DNA of 64,000 nucleotides, taken from Nematopogon swammerdamellus. Its lineage: Eukaryota > Arthropoda > Insecta > Lepidoptera > Adelidae. Shown here one piece after another: positions 42,546-54,112 of the stretch. The DNA lies in assembly GCA_946902875.1 (NCBI GenBank), contig OX336343.1, positions 13,451,361-13,515,360 on the forward strand, read 5' to 3'. Each line of letters starts with the position of its first letter. Positions within the stretch are counted from its first letter, which is position 1. Under the pieces are notes generated by a model, which worked only from the letters and a program-made list of their open reading frames with translations, had not been told where the DNA came from and searched no databases. Position numbers and translations under genes: made by a program.

Positions 42546-42845
42546 TAACGCAATCAACATGGATGTTTATTTATTGCTAAACTTTGGGCGAAATGAAAAC
42601 TGCAATACAACATTAATAAAATAATAGCTATTACTTATGTAGGTGGATTTTTAGTCGCCTCACTAAAATTGATTGGTCAAAGCCGCCACTGGTCTATAGC
42701 ATGATTGGTTTTTAGAGCTATTGGATTTTATTTCTTTGTTAGGAGAAAAAATGCTCCTATTAACATGTTTTTTTTACGTAAAGTGTTTATTTGAGTGCGT
42801 ATGTAACCCTGCCGAAACATTTGACATGAATAACGATGCACCTTA

Positions 42846-44473
42846 TTTATAGGGACGCAAAAACAAAATTACAAACCATATGTCTACCTATCTCTTTTAT
42901 ACTAGTAGACACGCGTATCTTTATCAAATAACTGGCAATGGTGTGCATTTACTGCAGTGGTGAATGAAACAATTTATATGCCGTGCATAACAATAACAGT
43001 TCTATGCATTTAAATTCTTTGGCTAAATCCAAACAATTCCCAGCGGAATGTGGAAGGCCAAGCTCGTTTGTAGAAGTATTAAAGTTGGAAGAATTTTGTC
43101 GTCTTAATGTTCGTTGTTTCGGCGACCTTAATTCTTCGAATTTAAGTTTTTCATTAATTTACAGAACAATTGAAGGTCGAAAGAAGGTCGGACACTTAAT
43201 CCGAAGGCCGTGGATTGGAGTCCGACACAAACTGGCAGTTTTTTTATTTTGAATATTATTTTGATGTAGGTACACCTGCATTATGTTTTAATTAGTTTGT
43301 TGCATTTAGAATTGCTCCGTTGAAATATTGATTGGTTCAACAATCCAAAAATTATATAGACGATCTTTGAAATATAGACCGTTTTTAACACCTAAGCAAA
43401 TTTTCTAATATATATTCTTGCATAACTTGTTCAGTTCTTTTTATTTTATTATTTCTTATATAAGCTAATTCAATTACAATTTTGAATTTCTAAAACACTG
43501 GACAATAAAATCACATTTATAATAATGAAATTATAATTAATAAATCTGCCTAAAGAATTATCAGCCTCACTGAGCCGCCTGCAACTTCGAGGTGTCTGAG
43601 GATAATAAAAGGAGCTTCTAAGCACAGTCTAATGAATTCATACAAAGTAACGAATCATAACGCACAATGTGTTATATCCATTAGACAAGAACAAAGGAGC
43701 GAGATATAGGTATGTACGTGTATGTAAGTGAGGCTCGAGCACTTTACGAAGGTACTCCGCTTTTATTTTGATTATTTTAATATTTAATGTATCGTAAAAA
43801 AAATTGTGGGTGATTAGAATGAAGCGGGCGGAGTCCGGGAGGGAGTGACACGAGCGACGGTCAATCGAACGCGGCGCTCAGTGGGTGTACACTGCGTTGC
43901 TCCTCGTGATCTTAGACGGACGGAGCGCGCGTGCTGATTTTTCCGGATACAGTTCAGGTGATAGACCATAAAATATGATTATATTTTTATTTATTGTAAC
44001 GCGAGTAAACTTTAGATATTTTAAAATAATCTCATTTGAATAGAAGATATTACAAGGTTGTCTTCGTGAGCTCGTTGAGCTATGGCGTATACAGTAGAAG
44101 TTGGTCTGAAACTCAGCGAAATAACACCGAGATATTGTTCCGCGCGATAATGACACTCCTTACGCTAAAGTTTTGTTCCAAATTTCACCGCAGCGACTAA
44201 ACATGCCAGCTTACTGCGGGCCGGACCCGGAGTCAGGAATGCACACTCTTCCGTACTTGTGGTCGTCGTGCTTGCTACAGATGTAAAGAAAATTCAACGT
44301 TTTGTTGTAGAACAAACGATCATGCAAGTGTATCGTTTCATACAATTTGTGGTAGGCAAACCTTGTTCTTGTTTGTTTAGGAGCGGTCGATGCCTGCACG
44401 TGGCCGTTCGAAGACCGGTTCTTTGTTCAAAATCCTCTTATCTTTTAACCTGGGTGTCTCTAGTCAGAAGACC
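42846..44473. other. no gene seen
   Basis: AT-rich, with a more CpG-rich part at about 43820-43930. Frames at 42983-43252 and 43878-44156 have no motif. No splice pair convinces. Confidence 0.4.
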
Positions 44474-44600
44474 AGCAACAGTGCGCAAATCTGATGGCAT
44501 GGCGCCTCACTGTGCGTGGGTTCGCGAGGAGAGGTGATTTTGGCTCTGTCGACTGCACCGTTAGTCCCTCGGCAATGCCATCCATGTTGGATTACTTAAA
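44474..44600 (+). repeat. interspersed repeat family J
   Basis: ccagcaacagtgcgcaaatc, tgatggcatggcgcctcac, ttcgcgaggagaggtgattt and tcgactgcaccgttag recur in the same order with substitutions at 61737-61836. The function and class are unknown. Confidence 0.7.
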
Positions 44601-45137
44601 AAATATAAGTACATTTTTTTACTGATACTATTAATGTTTTATTGATGTTTCTTTCTTTGATTTAATGTCAAATAAACTATCTATATTTTTGGTTAAAAAC
44701 ACATAATCATTACGCATAATGAATCATTGCATTTTAAGTAATTCAGTTAAAATACAGGATGTTCAGTAGCTACACATTTCATCAACGTTGTCATACCGGA
44801 CATGTAAACAAATAGTTTAAAAAATGCAAAAGTCAAATGTATGGGGTTGTTCCACACAACAACTGGCCGTCCATACCTCCACGTAGCTATTTTGCGATTA
44901 GCCGCGGACACTTCGGACGGCGACAAAAGGTCCGAAAATGTGATATGTCATTTGATAATTTCGCAAAAGTTTGACGTCACACCGACCTTAATTATCGGGG
45001 TAGCAGCCGCGATGTTGTGTAGCATAAATATCAGAGGGTGACCCAAATTAGACGCCTATTTTGGAGGATAGAGTAGGATAGGTCGATTTATGAATGACTA
45101 CAATAGAAATTATTACCTCACGTCAATAATTGAAAAT
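44601..45137. other. no gene seen
   Basis: Starts AT-rich. The part 44755-45045 (tacaggatgttcagtagc ... agagggtgacccaaattaga) has the look of a degraded MITE but no paired terminus was found. Confidence 0.4.
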
Positions 45138-45350
45138 TTACAAATAAAAAAACCCCCCAATTCATCAACAACCCTTAAAAAGTAAAAAAGAATTTCCGCT
45201 TAGTCAATTAAAGGCGTCGCGGGACCGTTAAGTAAAAATTAAACTCGATCCCTCGACGCCTTTAATTAACTGAGCGATTTATTTTTTTACTTTTTAAGGA
45301 TTGTTGATGTGTCGAGGATTCTTTAAATTTGTAATTAAATTTTTATTTCT
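45138..45350. repeat. diverged long inverted repeat, family C hairpin
   Basis: Left part aacccttaaaaagtaaaaaa, ttagtcaattaaaggcgtcg pairs with right part cgacgcctttaattaactga, actttttaaggattgttgat. The same design as 3130-3362 but with many mismatches, hence older. Confidence 0.8.
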
Positions 45351-46617
45351 GAGATTAGGACTTTTAATTTCTTCCTCTAACTAGTAACCTCTGTCCTATT
45401 ACAACACAATTAACATAGTTTGAAGTAGTGTTCAGGTTACCTTCATGGAGTCGATATCGCTGAGCCTATAAAACCAACAAATCTAAATATCGCCGACATC
45501 CCCGCATAGCCAGCGAGGGAGCAACCGAAAGGGTGTGCCTAAACTATGTCGAGCCCTTTATGCAAGTTTATGTAAGGCCGCTCGTGACTTTGAAATAAGC
45601 TGCGTTATTAGGCTGAAAACTTTCGCAGTTGATGCGGCGAGAGCGCGGAGCTGGAGGGCGGTGGGGGCATGCTGGCACAGCAACTACTATAGTGTCGTTC
45701 TTGGTGAAGTTTGTGGGTGAAACCGTGTCTTTGAGAGAATACTTTTGTCTATAACTACGTATTCCTAAATTAGAACAAATAAATAGTGACGTAATATTCA
45801 AACTTATCTAAGTGTATAGAAGCAATTTTGTCTCGCTTGACATTGAATTGAAAATTAAGTTTTTTTTATTTCACATAGTTATACTAACTGTGTTAAAATA
45901 TCATATTAGTTCTTAAACTAAGATTAAATAAAACTAAACAAATATAAATTAAAACTATAATGCATAATAAATAATACACAAACTAAAATGGAAATAAATG
46001 TATATCAAAGACTTAAAAATATAAATACGAGTATTTTTAAAAATTTCGGAAGACTTCCGAGACAGAGTGTACGTACAATCGCGCCGCTAACAATTTATTG
46101 CCATAAAAATTATGAGAATCCTTACCTCTGAAATGTTACTATTGAATTTTTTTATACTTCGCACTGCTGGTAAAAGAAACATTCTATTCAAAAATAACTA
46201 ATTAAGGGCCGAAGTACTTGGCACAGAGCGTGCCAACACAATACTTTGAATAGCGCTATTTTCACACCAAAACGTTTAAATTTGGTAGTAGCCTCAAAGA
46301 ATGAGCGAATTTGAATTGAGCAGCTCCGAACAACGAGCGTTGTAGCGCACCAGAACAATGTAAGTAATGTTGAAGCGTCTAATTAAAACGAAATTTCTCC
46401 AGCTGCTGAGAGGTAAAGTACCTACGAAACGTTACGTCAGCCACGTAATGAGGAATTCCTAGCACCAAATTTCAAATTAGTAACGCAGGTTTAGCAGGTG
46501 TACATTTAATAAGTAGCCTGTACAAGAACAAATAATAAGTTATTCTATAACACACATATAATCTACAAACATGAAACCTAAAACCACTGGAAACTACCTT
46601 AAAATAAGAATCATAAT
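45351..46617. other. no gene seen
   Basis: AT-rich with a small CpG-rich part at 45630-45670. No exon signals that I would defend. Confidence 0.45.
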
Positions 46618-46752
46618 ATTTTTAGGTTTCCGTACCCCATACGGAAGCCTATTGCTAAGTCTACAACTTCTGTCTGCCCGTCTGTCCGTCTGTCCGTCCG
46701 TCCGTCGAGGAAACCTCGGTGCGCGAGTCCGACTCGCACTTGGCCGGATTTT
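46618..46752 (-). repeat. family H copy with large internal deletion
   Basis: Both ends are present and close together: tttaggtttccgtacccca, tacggaagcctattgctaag, a gtctgtccgtctgtccgtcc run, then tgcgcgagtccgactcgcac and ttggccgg. About 200 bp of the usual interior is missing. Confidence 0.88.
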
Positions 46753-46823
46753 ACCCGTTGCGCGTAGCAAAAGGAGCGTTGTGCAATATCTGTAGCTATC
46801 CAGCGAATCATCTCGTTTGTTGT

Positions 46824-47192
46824 GCGGCGGGTGGCCGAGTTTGGGCATCGGCTTCTCATGCGAGAGGTCGGCGGTTCGAATCCGGTCGGCGTGTACCAAT
46901 GAGGTTTTTCTAACGAAAAAATTTACGTACACCTGCTGCTTCACCGTTCGGAACCGGTATAAAACTGTAGGTCCCTTCCCTTGCCCCTTACTAGGTGGTA
47001 GGCTCAAATTGTAGCCGACTGGGTTGGTACCACCGTACTGGATGTAAGATGTAAGGATGTAAGGCCGCATAGCAGCCTCGGTTGTGTTCTCCTCTAGTCC
47101 AGTATAGCCAGCAATCCAGGGAAGTCTCCGGTATGACCTACCTTCTCGGAGGTGATATTGGCTGGTCGCAGCATGTCCTTTGCCCATTATGC
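46824..47192 (+). mobile_element. SINE-B copy
   Basis: Head gcggcgggtggccgag with B box GGTTCGAATCC at about 46873, then the core aactgtaggtcccttccctt and ggttggtaccaccgtactgg. The 3' end is truncated after ttggctggtcgcagcatgtc. Two overlapping frames across it on the plus strand and a 197-codon minus frame are SINE shadows. Confidence 0.92.
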
Positions 47193-47924
47193 TTTGTAAT
47201 ATTATATAATACTTATAATATATATCTTTCCGCCACTCACCTAGCAGTTATCATATCCCAAAGGTATTCTGTTAGAAAATGCCTAGAGGCGTTAAGTGCA
47301 CCTTTGCCCATATTTTTTTTAAGTGCAATAAATATATACAATAGAATACAATACAACATTATTATAGAGACGCCGAGCGAAGCTCGGTCGCCCAGGTACT
47401 AGTTTCTTTATTTAGACACAAGTCACAATAATTTCATAAGTTTTCATTTTCATGTGAAACGACGATGTGTTAAAAAAACTGAATTAAAAATTATCACAAT
47501 ATTACTAACATGATTTAAAAAACAAGATAAATACGTTGAAATAAATATAATAAAATATAAGAGGTGCGTGCTAGAGGCGCAGTTCATAGCCTACTGTGAT
47601 ATTGTTTTCAGTTATCTGTAGAAGCACTGACCTCGCACTAATGAGGGTTATCTGTTATGTAATTTATTGCATTCGTACCCTAGAGGACCTTCGCCGCTCA
47701 CTTACCCCTACCCTTTCCTTGTTACCCTATCCCACCCCCGCCACCGCCCCGTGCCGTCTCACTTATCCGTTCGGTAACTTTTGGTAACACGGATAGCGAT
47801 TCGGTCATCGACATAATATAAATGGACGAGCCCTCATCATGACATAACCCTCTGTAAAATTGTATTTCTCTCACAGATGAACACTAAACAAAAATTTTAC
47901 ACATCCACGTAAAATATGCTAGAA
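47193..47924. other. no gene seen
   Basis: AT-rich with gccgagcgaagctcggtcg at about 47370, similar to repeat termini. No exon. Confidence 0.45.
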
Positions 47925-48200
47925 CTAGTTTTGCCCGCGGCTTCGCTCGCGGTAGGGTCGGTTTAAGAGCAAATCCGACTTAAACGCAAATATATACACG
48001 ATCTCTTGTCTTATATACTCTCTATCCCTCCCGTCCATACTATACTTTCTTTGGTACTGCTCAGCCCTAAGGCTATTTAACGTGATGGTATATAGCCTAT
48101 AATGACCCTCAAGAACGACTCTTTACATTAGTGCAAAACACCACCAAAATCTGTTCAGTGGTTCCGGAGTTTACGTCAAACATACAGTGACAGACGTTTC
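47925..48200 (+). repeat. interspersed repeat family E, copy 2
   Basis: ctagaactagttttgcccgc, ggcttcgctcgcggtaggg ... atactttctttggtactgct ... ctctttacattagtgcaaaa ... ctgttcagtggttccggagt. Same order as 24353-24650. Confidence 0.87.
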
Positions 48201-48866
48201 CTTTTATAAGTAGAAAAAATTGAAAAACAAAAAGAAATAAACAGCGTAAGTCATCGAGATCAAGCTTGCACAATTTACGTTTGCGTTCAGAGAACGAAGA
48301 AAGAATAAGACGGTTAGATGACAATGTGATACAATGTTCCCAATGTCCCACGCGCGACTCGTCTCAGCCCCGCCAGTTGCCACTGACAATAAATAAACCA
48401 AGTAACGTATAGCTATCCTTTTCACGCTTAAGTTCTGTTACACACATGAGACCTGCGAGCAAGGCAGTTGCCTGCAGACTGATTGCTCGCGAAACAGGTT
48501 GTGCGATGTGCTCACAGTTTGCGTGTCCCAAGTCAATGCGTTGTATGGCGCTTCCTGATATTTTTTACTTCGCTGGGTGCGGTCACGTAATTTGGGCATT
48601 TTAAAATTCTCATTATTAGTTTAACATTGATACAATTTAAAGCTGTGTATTTTAAACAAATGTAGTTCTCAGTTTACATGGATGAACATTCAAACCTACT
48701 GCACATTAGTGATCGGATCGTGCAGAATCATTAAACGTTTTTCGGAATTTTGGGACAAGAAAAAACAATGTGAGGGGACAAGTTTGGATTGAATATATTG
48801 AATGCTCCAATAACTCCTCCATCAGAGAAAATATAAATTAAAGAAATTAAATATTTCTCCAACTTA
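48201..48866. other. no gene seen
   Basis: Mixed sequence between family E and SINE-B. No motif-bearing frame. Confidence 0.45.
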
Positions 48867-49238
48867 GCGTCGGGTGCCCGAGTGGTCTGGGCGTCGGCTT
48901 CTCTTGCGAGAGGACCGAGTTTCGATTCCGGTCGGCGTGTAACAATTAGTTTTTTTCTGATGGAAAAATGTACGTACATACCTACATATATACACCTGCT
49001 ATATGCACCGTTCGGAACCGGTGTAAAACTGTAGGTACCTTTCCCTTGCCTCTTACTGGTAGGCTCAAGTTGGAGCCGACTGGGTTGCAACCACCGTACT
49101 GGATATAACATGGCCGTATAGCAGCCTCAGCTGTATTCTCCTCTACATAGCCTGAAATCCAATGGGAAGTCTCCGGTATGACACCTACCTTCTCGGAGGT
49201 AATATTGGTTGGTCGGAGTATCTGCTCTGGCCTCTTGT
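48867..49238 (+). mobile_element. SINE-B copy
   Basis: Head gcgtcgggtgcccgagtgg with a decayed B box (tttcgattccgg), core aactgtaggtacctttccct, then agtctccggtatgacaccta and ttctcggaggtaatattgg. Ends near gctctggcc without an A-tail. Confidence 0.9.
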
Positions 49239-49638
49239 TTGACAAAAGCACGTTTCCCCTCCACTAATCGAATCACCTTGATCAGCTTAATTCTGCACCC
49301 CTCCATAGCGCTTTTCACATATAAATAAGTTGGAAGTAGGCTTTAGTTATCAAAATATACACGAGGGCGTTAGGATATGAGGGATAGAAAAAGAACAGGG
49401 ACGGGTTCCATTAAACCTGTTTTTAAAATGGTTCTGCTGCTGAAACAGGATTCTATCGATCTTGAGATGATCCAAGGATGGGCAAAGAGCAGATCCAAGA
49501 AACTGGATTTCATTGATTCTGTTCATGTTCTGAAATATTCACTCAGTTCGGGATGCGCAGCAAAACCACCGCAACTCGCGTTGGCGTTGGACTTAGAATG
49601 TTGACGAAGATGTGACTGACAGGGATCTTCCAAAATTG
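49239..49638. other. no gene seen
   Basis: The plus frame 49377-49604 (75 codons, starts MRDRKRTGTGSIKPVFKM) has fairly varied codons but no recognised domain and no splice support. Noted, not called. Confidence 0.35.
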
Positions 49639-50032
49639 TTTTTTTTTTTTTTTTTTTTTTTATGGAACCTGACACGGTTGGCTACATCACCTACAACATC
49701 CGTGATGTCAGCCCATAACACAGGGTGAACTAGGTGCCATGTCAGTGCTTCCCTTCATTTCATGTCGGCTACACTAAACTGGACGGAAAACACGAACTAT
49801 TTACATAGCCGTTTCGACCGACGTTTCGTTCAGTGCGGTGGTACCAACCCGGCCGGGATAAACCCTACCACCTAGTAAAGTAAGAAGGGAAGGGACCTAC
49901 AGTTTAACGTGGAATCCGAACCACGGTCAGCCTCCAACGGTGGAGCGGTCACCCATCCAATCACTGACCGCGCTCAGCGTTGCTTAATAACAGTTGACTA
50001 ACCAACCGCGCCACTGAGCTACCGAGGCTGAC
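49639..50032 (-). mobile_element. SINE-A, full copy
   Basis: A T23 run at about 49639-49661 (A-tail), then the tail, core (gtgcggtggtaccaacccgg) and complete head ending ccactgagctaccgaggctg. In sense orientation the head has TAGCTCAGTGG, the 5S-like ttaagcaacgctgagcgcgg, then gattggatgggtgaccgc, and ggttcggattcc. The long pure tail suggests a fairly young insertion. Confidence 0.94.
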
Positions 50033-50035
50033 GAA

Positions 50036-50120
50036 TTTTCTTATCCCTTAGTCGACTTTTACGACATGCGACGGGGAGAGATGCAGTGGGGCTATTCTTT
50101 TTAAGTACCGACCCCACACG
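50036..50120 (-). repeat. family F fragment
   Basis: ttatcccttagtcgactttt, acgacatgcgacggggagag, atgcagtggggctatt matches one end of family F (30400 region). It lies directly next to SINE-A, which probably interrupted it. Confidence 0.78.
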
Positions 50121-50329
50121 GGAATTGTTATTAATATATCTTATTGTTACTCGTATTTAAACATTAAGATAGAACTAATGTTTAGGATTTCAAGAAAACG
50201 CGAAAACAATATTGAAAAAAAAAACATTTAAGAAAGTCTTTGAAAAATAATTTCTTAAAATCTCACATTAAGGACAGAGTAGCTACAAAACATTGCACCA
50301 GTGTTAAGAAATTACTAAAACGTGCAAAG
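50121..50329. other. no gene seen
   Basis: AT-rich spacer. Confidence 0.5.
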
Positions 50330-50423
50330 TATAGTTCGAGATACGTAAATGGAGCTCTCGTTGCTATTGCTATATCTATGTTTTTATAGTGACTAGAGCT
50401 CTATTTGCGTGTCTCGAACTATA
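50330..50423 (+). ncRNA. miRNA-precursor-like hairpin (candidate)
   Basis: Two 29-nt arms, 50330-50358 and 50395-50423, pair along their whole length around a 36-nt loop. The three positions that are not Watson-Crick all become G-U pairs if the plus strand is transcribed. The minus-strand transcript would have A-C mismatches instead. Arms begin tatagttcgaga and end tctcgaactata. The length (94 nt) and unbroken stem fit a pre-miRNA or hairpin-siRNA, although the lack of bulges is also what a young inverted repeat looks like. I do not recognise a known mature miRNA in either arm. Confidence 0.3.
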
Positions 50424-50585
50424 AGTGAATTCTCTCACTGTTGTGTCACGTTGTACGAGATAGTGTCCGCATAATCGGATACTAACTCGCACAACAAATT
50501 CAAGGGAGCGGAAGGGGCATCAACTCGTCGAACAGGTTAAAAGGAATTCTTAATGCTGCGTGCACAACAATGAAATAATAATCAT
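50424..50585. other. no gene seen
   Basis: Spacer between the hairpin and family D. Confidence 0.5.
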
Positions 50586-50949
50586 AATCAATACTAATAA
50601 TAAATATGTAAGGGATGGCCATGGAGTAAGTTACTTTGTTTTATGAAATACTGCGTTTGTAGACTCTATGTATGATAGGCAAACTAATTTGACGATTTTT
50701 AGAAATATTTTCTGTATGTATGTATGTTCCTACAAAACTCTTAAACCTGTCATCCGAATTAGATGAAAATTCCAAATTAGATGAACCGTACAGACACATT
50801 TTACTATACGGGACAGGATAGGCTAAATAAAATTCAGTTCCGGTTACGCTAAGATGTGGCTCTCATACAAACCGAATTAGCGGGCTTACTTACTTTCTTC
50901 TTTTTAAATACGAATGTCACGCAAGCGAAGCCGCGGGCAAAAGCTATTA
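50586..50949 (+). repeat. interspersed repeat family D, copy 2
   Basis: tcaatactaataataaatat, taagggatggccatggagta ... tttctgtatgtatgtatgtt ... cttacttactttcttctttt ... aagcgaagccgcgggcaaaa. Colinear with 8769-9148. Confidence 0.9.
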
Positions 50950-51551
50950 TGAATAAATCTCTAACCCTGCCACACACGTATAAATATGTGTACGTATTCA
51001 TTACTCCAGCACAGGCCGCTCGAGCTCTGTAAAGGAAGGGTGGAAGACTGTAGCCAGCAGTGGATTGTATACGGGTCGAGCTGGACGGAGGTGGACTGTA
51101 GACTGTATTCTGTAGTAGGTCGCTGCAGACGGAAGCGGACTGTTGAGCGCGAGTTGATTGGGGCGAGCGTAATGCGAAACTTACGCTAATGCGAATTGCA
51201 GTCTGCAAATGCGAACGTATTTGAATTTTGCCGATGTTTGTAATATGTAGTAATTCTTGTACACTCTTTTAATTTACGGCAAATACACATTATGTCAAGT
51301 GCACGAGCGCCTGCCCCACTACCTACGTGCATAAGTAGCTTAATCATAGGTACTGTATTAAATATTGATGAAAAACATTATAATGATTGTCCATGGTAAC
51401 TACCGTACTTGAGGTTAAACATAAAGCTTGATTTAGAAAAACATCTTCATAGAAAATTCCGTAAAAATAATTTCGGTAAAAATTTAACTGGAATAAAAAA
51501 AAAATAGCTCATAACTCGTCTCTCTGTTTTTGTCCGTTCGGTATAAATGTA
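50950..51551. other. no gene seen
   Basis: Region 51000-51180 is G-rich and open on both strands, but without a motif. The long minus frame 50849-51208 runs through family D and is discounted. Confidence 0.4.
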
Positions 51552-51946
51552 ATGTAATTCGGTATGGGTGACTGAGTCAGAGGGGCCAAAGCTCATACTG
51601 AAACCAACCAATATCACATCCGTCCCTTTAGATTTCTGGCCTAGATATACCGCCAAGATGCTGAGATGCACACAGCTGAGTCTGCTATGCGGTCATGTTA
51701 CATTAAGTACGGAGGTAACAACCCAGTCGGCTACAATTTGAGCCTACCACCTAGCTAGGAGCAAGGGAAGGGACCTACAGTTTTACACCGGTTCCGAATG
51801 GTGAAGCAGCAGGTGCTAGGTAGGTATGCGCGTAAATTTTTCCGTCAGACTAAAATTCATTGGTACACGCCGCCGACCGGATTCGAACCCCGGAGCTCTC
51901 GCGAGAGATGCCGGCTCCCAGATCACTCGGTCAACCGGCGCGCCGC
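51552..51946 (-). mobile_element. SINE-B copy
   Basis: From taattcggtatgggtgactg (3' end) through ctacaatttgagcctaccac and the core to ggattcgaacc (B box) and cactcggtcaaccgg (A-box region). Most of its length is present, without a clear A-tail. Confidence 0.9.
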
Positions 51947-51983
51947 TCTTTGCATAATATTGCATGATTTTTTTAACTAATAA

Positions 51984-52284
51984 AACAAGTGCGAGTCGGA
52001 CTCGCGTACCGAGCACCACAAAATAAAAAACATTGAAAAAAACACATTTCTTGTATGGGAACCCCCCTTAACTTTTTACGTTTTCTATTTTTATTATTTT
52101 TTATTATATCCGCCATAATTACACATATTGTGTGAAAATTTCAACGGGCTACCTATTACGGTTCTAGAGATACAGCCCTCGGACAGACAGACGGACGGAC
52201 AGACGGACAGATGGACGGACAGACAGACAGACAGACGGCGTAGGCTTAGGAATAGGCTTCCGTACGGGATACGGAAACCTAAAA
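51984..52284 (+). repeat. interspersed repeat family H
   Basis: acaagtgcgagtcggactcg ... cgggctacctattacggttc ... cagacagacagacggcgtag ... ttccgtacgggatacggaaa, cctaaaa. The first bases of the element (ccggcc) are missing. Confidence 0.9.
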
Positions 52285-53099
52285 AGGCACCGTGGCACAA
52301 CCTTACTAGCATCACATTATGTATACGGAACATTCTAAGTGCATAGTTTCATGTATTTTTTTAGAAATACGTTTTGTATCTAGGTATAATTATAAATTTA
52401 AATTACACATGCTGGCCAACGTCATTCATAATATTTCCTTGTATTTGTAATTATTGTCATATTTTTAAAATGGAACCATTATAAGATCTCTCCGGTGTCC
52501 GTCCGTCTCGCTCACAGAGCCTTTTTTTTTCTTTAATCTTAACCTTAACTTTCATTAACCCATCGCGCGCCGGAGGGTCTATATAGGCCCAAAATGGCGC
52601 ATGCAATATGGAACTGTTTATACGACGAGAGGAAGCAAATCATTCTATGCTAGTCGCGGCGAGAATTGCGGCCTCGGCGTACCCGGCGGCGCGGCGGCAG
52701 TTGGCACGTCAAATTTTATATTGCAATTAGGAAAGCTTTGAATTCGCCGAGATTGAAGGAGTTACTGCTGAGATGACGCTTTTAATTAATTTGATTTGCT
52801 TGCGCACGGAATATGCTCAACCCCAACCCCCGCCCGCCTACTCCCGCTGCTCGCCCGTTGCGTTTTGACAATATATTATAACTACTCCTGTGTTGGCTTA
52901 CTTCTACAAAAAAGTCGAGAGAAATTTAAAGTGAGGCTCGATCGTCAGATGTTTTTTGACACCTCGCGGTGTTCAATTGTCCCTGAAGTAAATGTTTGTT
53001 TGTTTTCGGTTTATTGAATTTTTTGTTTAAATTTTTTTTTAAATATGCCCCAGAAAAACAGCTTCGCTATCTTGAATGGTCTCTGAGTGGTCTCCCTTT
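52285..53099. other. no gene seen
   Basis: AT-rich with a CpG-rich patch at about 52650-52710. ggaccatt...gtccgtccgtctcgctc at 52480-52515 may be a repeat scrap. Confidence 0.4.
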
Positions 53100-53262
53100 T
53101 ATTCACCAACTGCATGTTTATGCAGCCTGCTGCCGGATTACATAAAGAAAAAAAAAACAAAAGAAAAAAAGAAGCTTGATTGAAAAAAAAAGTACACACA
53201 GATACACAGACAGACGGAGGAGTCCAACTTATAACACCTCTTATTTTGCGTCGGGAATAAAA
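53100..53262 (+). repeat. SINE-B tail followed by family C 3' end
   Basis: cagcctgctgccggattaca, taaagaaaaaa is a SINE-B tail. It is followed by acacacagatacacagacag, tccaacttataacacctctt and gcgtcgggaat, the 3' end of family C. Confidence 0.65.
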
Positions 53263-53736
53263 AATTGTAACCACGAAAAAGATACGCCCGGTTCATTCGG
53301 CTCTAATCTATAAACGCCCCGCGGCCATGAATAGTTAAGCATGTAATGAGAAATGCAAATGAAATATGTAAGAAATTACCTATATGTGTTAGTAGGCGGG
53401 AGATGCGACAAGTGAATAATGTCGCCGGAGGGAACTAACTATATCCATTAGACATTCGAGTCGTAATTTAGTTTACACGAGTGTGCGGAGGCTGTGTCTT
53501 TAGCGAGTGAATAATTGGGTGCTCATTTTGTGTAATTGTTGAGAGGAAAATCAACTGACGAAAAGCGTATAAGCACTGAATAATGGTTTTGCCAGAGTGA
53601 AGGAAGGTTGCTTAACTACCGTTTATGATACTTAATTGTGCATACTTAAAGAAGTTGTAAAATATATTTTAAGCAGTAATTTATTTATATATAGGTACGT
53701 ACAAAAACTATATGTCATTCATAATGCTTTTATTTT
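53263..53736. other. no gene seen
   Basis: Unique-looking, AT-rich, no exon. Confidence 0.45.
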
Positions 53737-53905
53737 TATTGAAAGGGCGACATATGGGGCTTAGCGAACTATAAGGTGTCTAACGACGTCCATGGTCTTT
53801 CAGTTGCGAATGCCATGCCATGCCGGCCTGACAAGTGTCTATTTAAGCTCCTCTTGAACGACCCGAGACTCTACTTGGGCGGAAATATATGGGCTGGGAG
53901 TGTTC
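53737..53905 (-). mobile_element. LINE family G 3' end fragment
   Basis: The minus-strand frame reads FKRSLNRHLSGRHG, matching the F-K-R-x-V-x-x-L-x-G-R end of the family G protein at 35920-35960. The 3' end is ccatatgtcgccctttcaat on the minus strand. Confidence 0.72.
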
Positions 53906-54112
53906 GCGAGTGTACAAAAAAAAATTATACAAACTAAACTTAAAAATTCCTAAAAAAATCGAGTGGTGTCTGTCTGGTTATTAATCTTGCTTGTCATCCA
54001 CCAGGTCACCACTGAAACTAAAATTTCATATGGGCTAAATCACATTACACTGTTTAGCGAATTTTCAGTGTAGCGTAGTATACTCAAGCGAAATGTTGGA
54101 CAACAGTTTTGT

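Larger units (their letters stand above)
40660..42691. mobile_element. hAT-type DNA transposon 2
   Basis: Terminal inverted repeats begin cagtggcgg (40660-40668) and end ccgccactg (42683-42691). They are flanked by an exact 8-bp duplication gtctatag at 40652-40659 and 42692-42699. cgcctcactt near the left end pairs with gcctcacta near the right end, extending the subterminal similarity. No transposase frame was recognised. It carries two CpG-rich islands (about 40795-40900 and 41765-41935), an Inr/DPE core promoter and nested SINE and LINE pieces. Confidence 0.94.
40218..42845. mobile_element. long-TIR DNA transposon containing hAT 2
   Basis: About 76-bp terminal inverted repeats at 40218-40293 and 42769-42845 match at all but about six or seven positions (taaggtgcttcgttattcat against taaggtgcatcgttattcat, and so on). 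Flanks offer ttat as a possible target duplication, which is ambiguous in this AT-rich context. The original interior includes a ~105-bp partial tandem duplication. Most of the present length is a later hAT insertion (40660-42691). Without that insert the element is ~600 bp, so it is non-autonomous. Superfamily unknown. Confidence 0.88.

Noticed and set aside
46594..47187. 197-codon minus-strand open frame
   Set aside because: It crosses SINE-B and family H in antisense; the protein has no motif and the DNA is explained by the repeats.
49377..49604. 75-codon plus-strand frame with varied codons
   Set aside because: Somewhat protein-like, but no domain, no splice signals and no supporting context; left as a note.
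50330..50423. Known conserved miRNA such as let-7, miR-1, bantam or miR-34
   Set aside because: I looked for remembered mature sequences of common insect miRNAs and saw none in this hairpin or elsewhere in the window.
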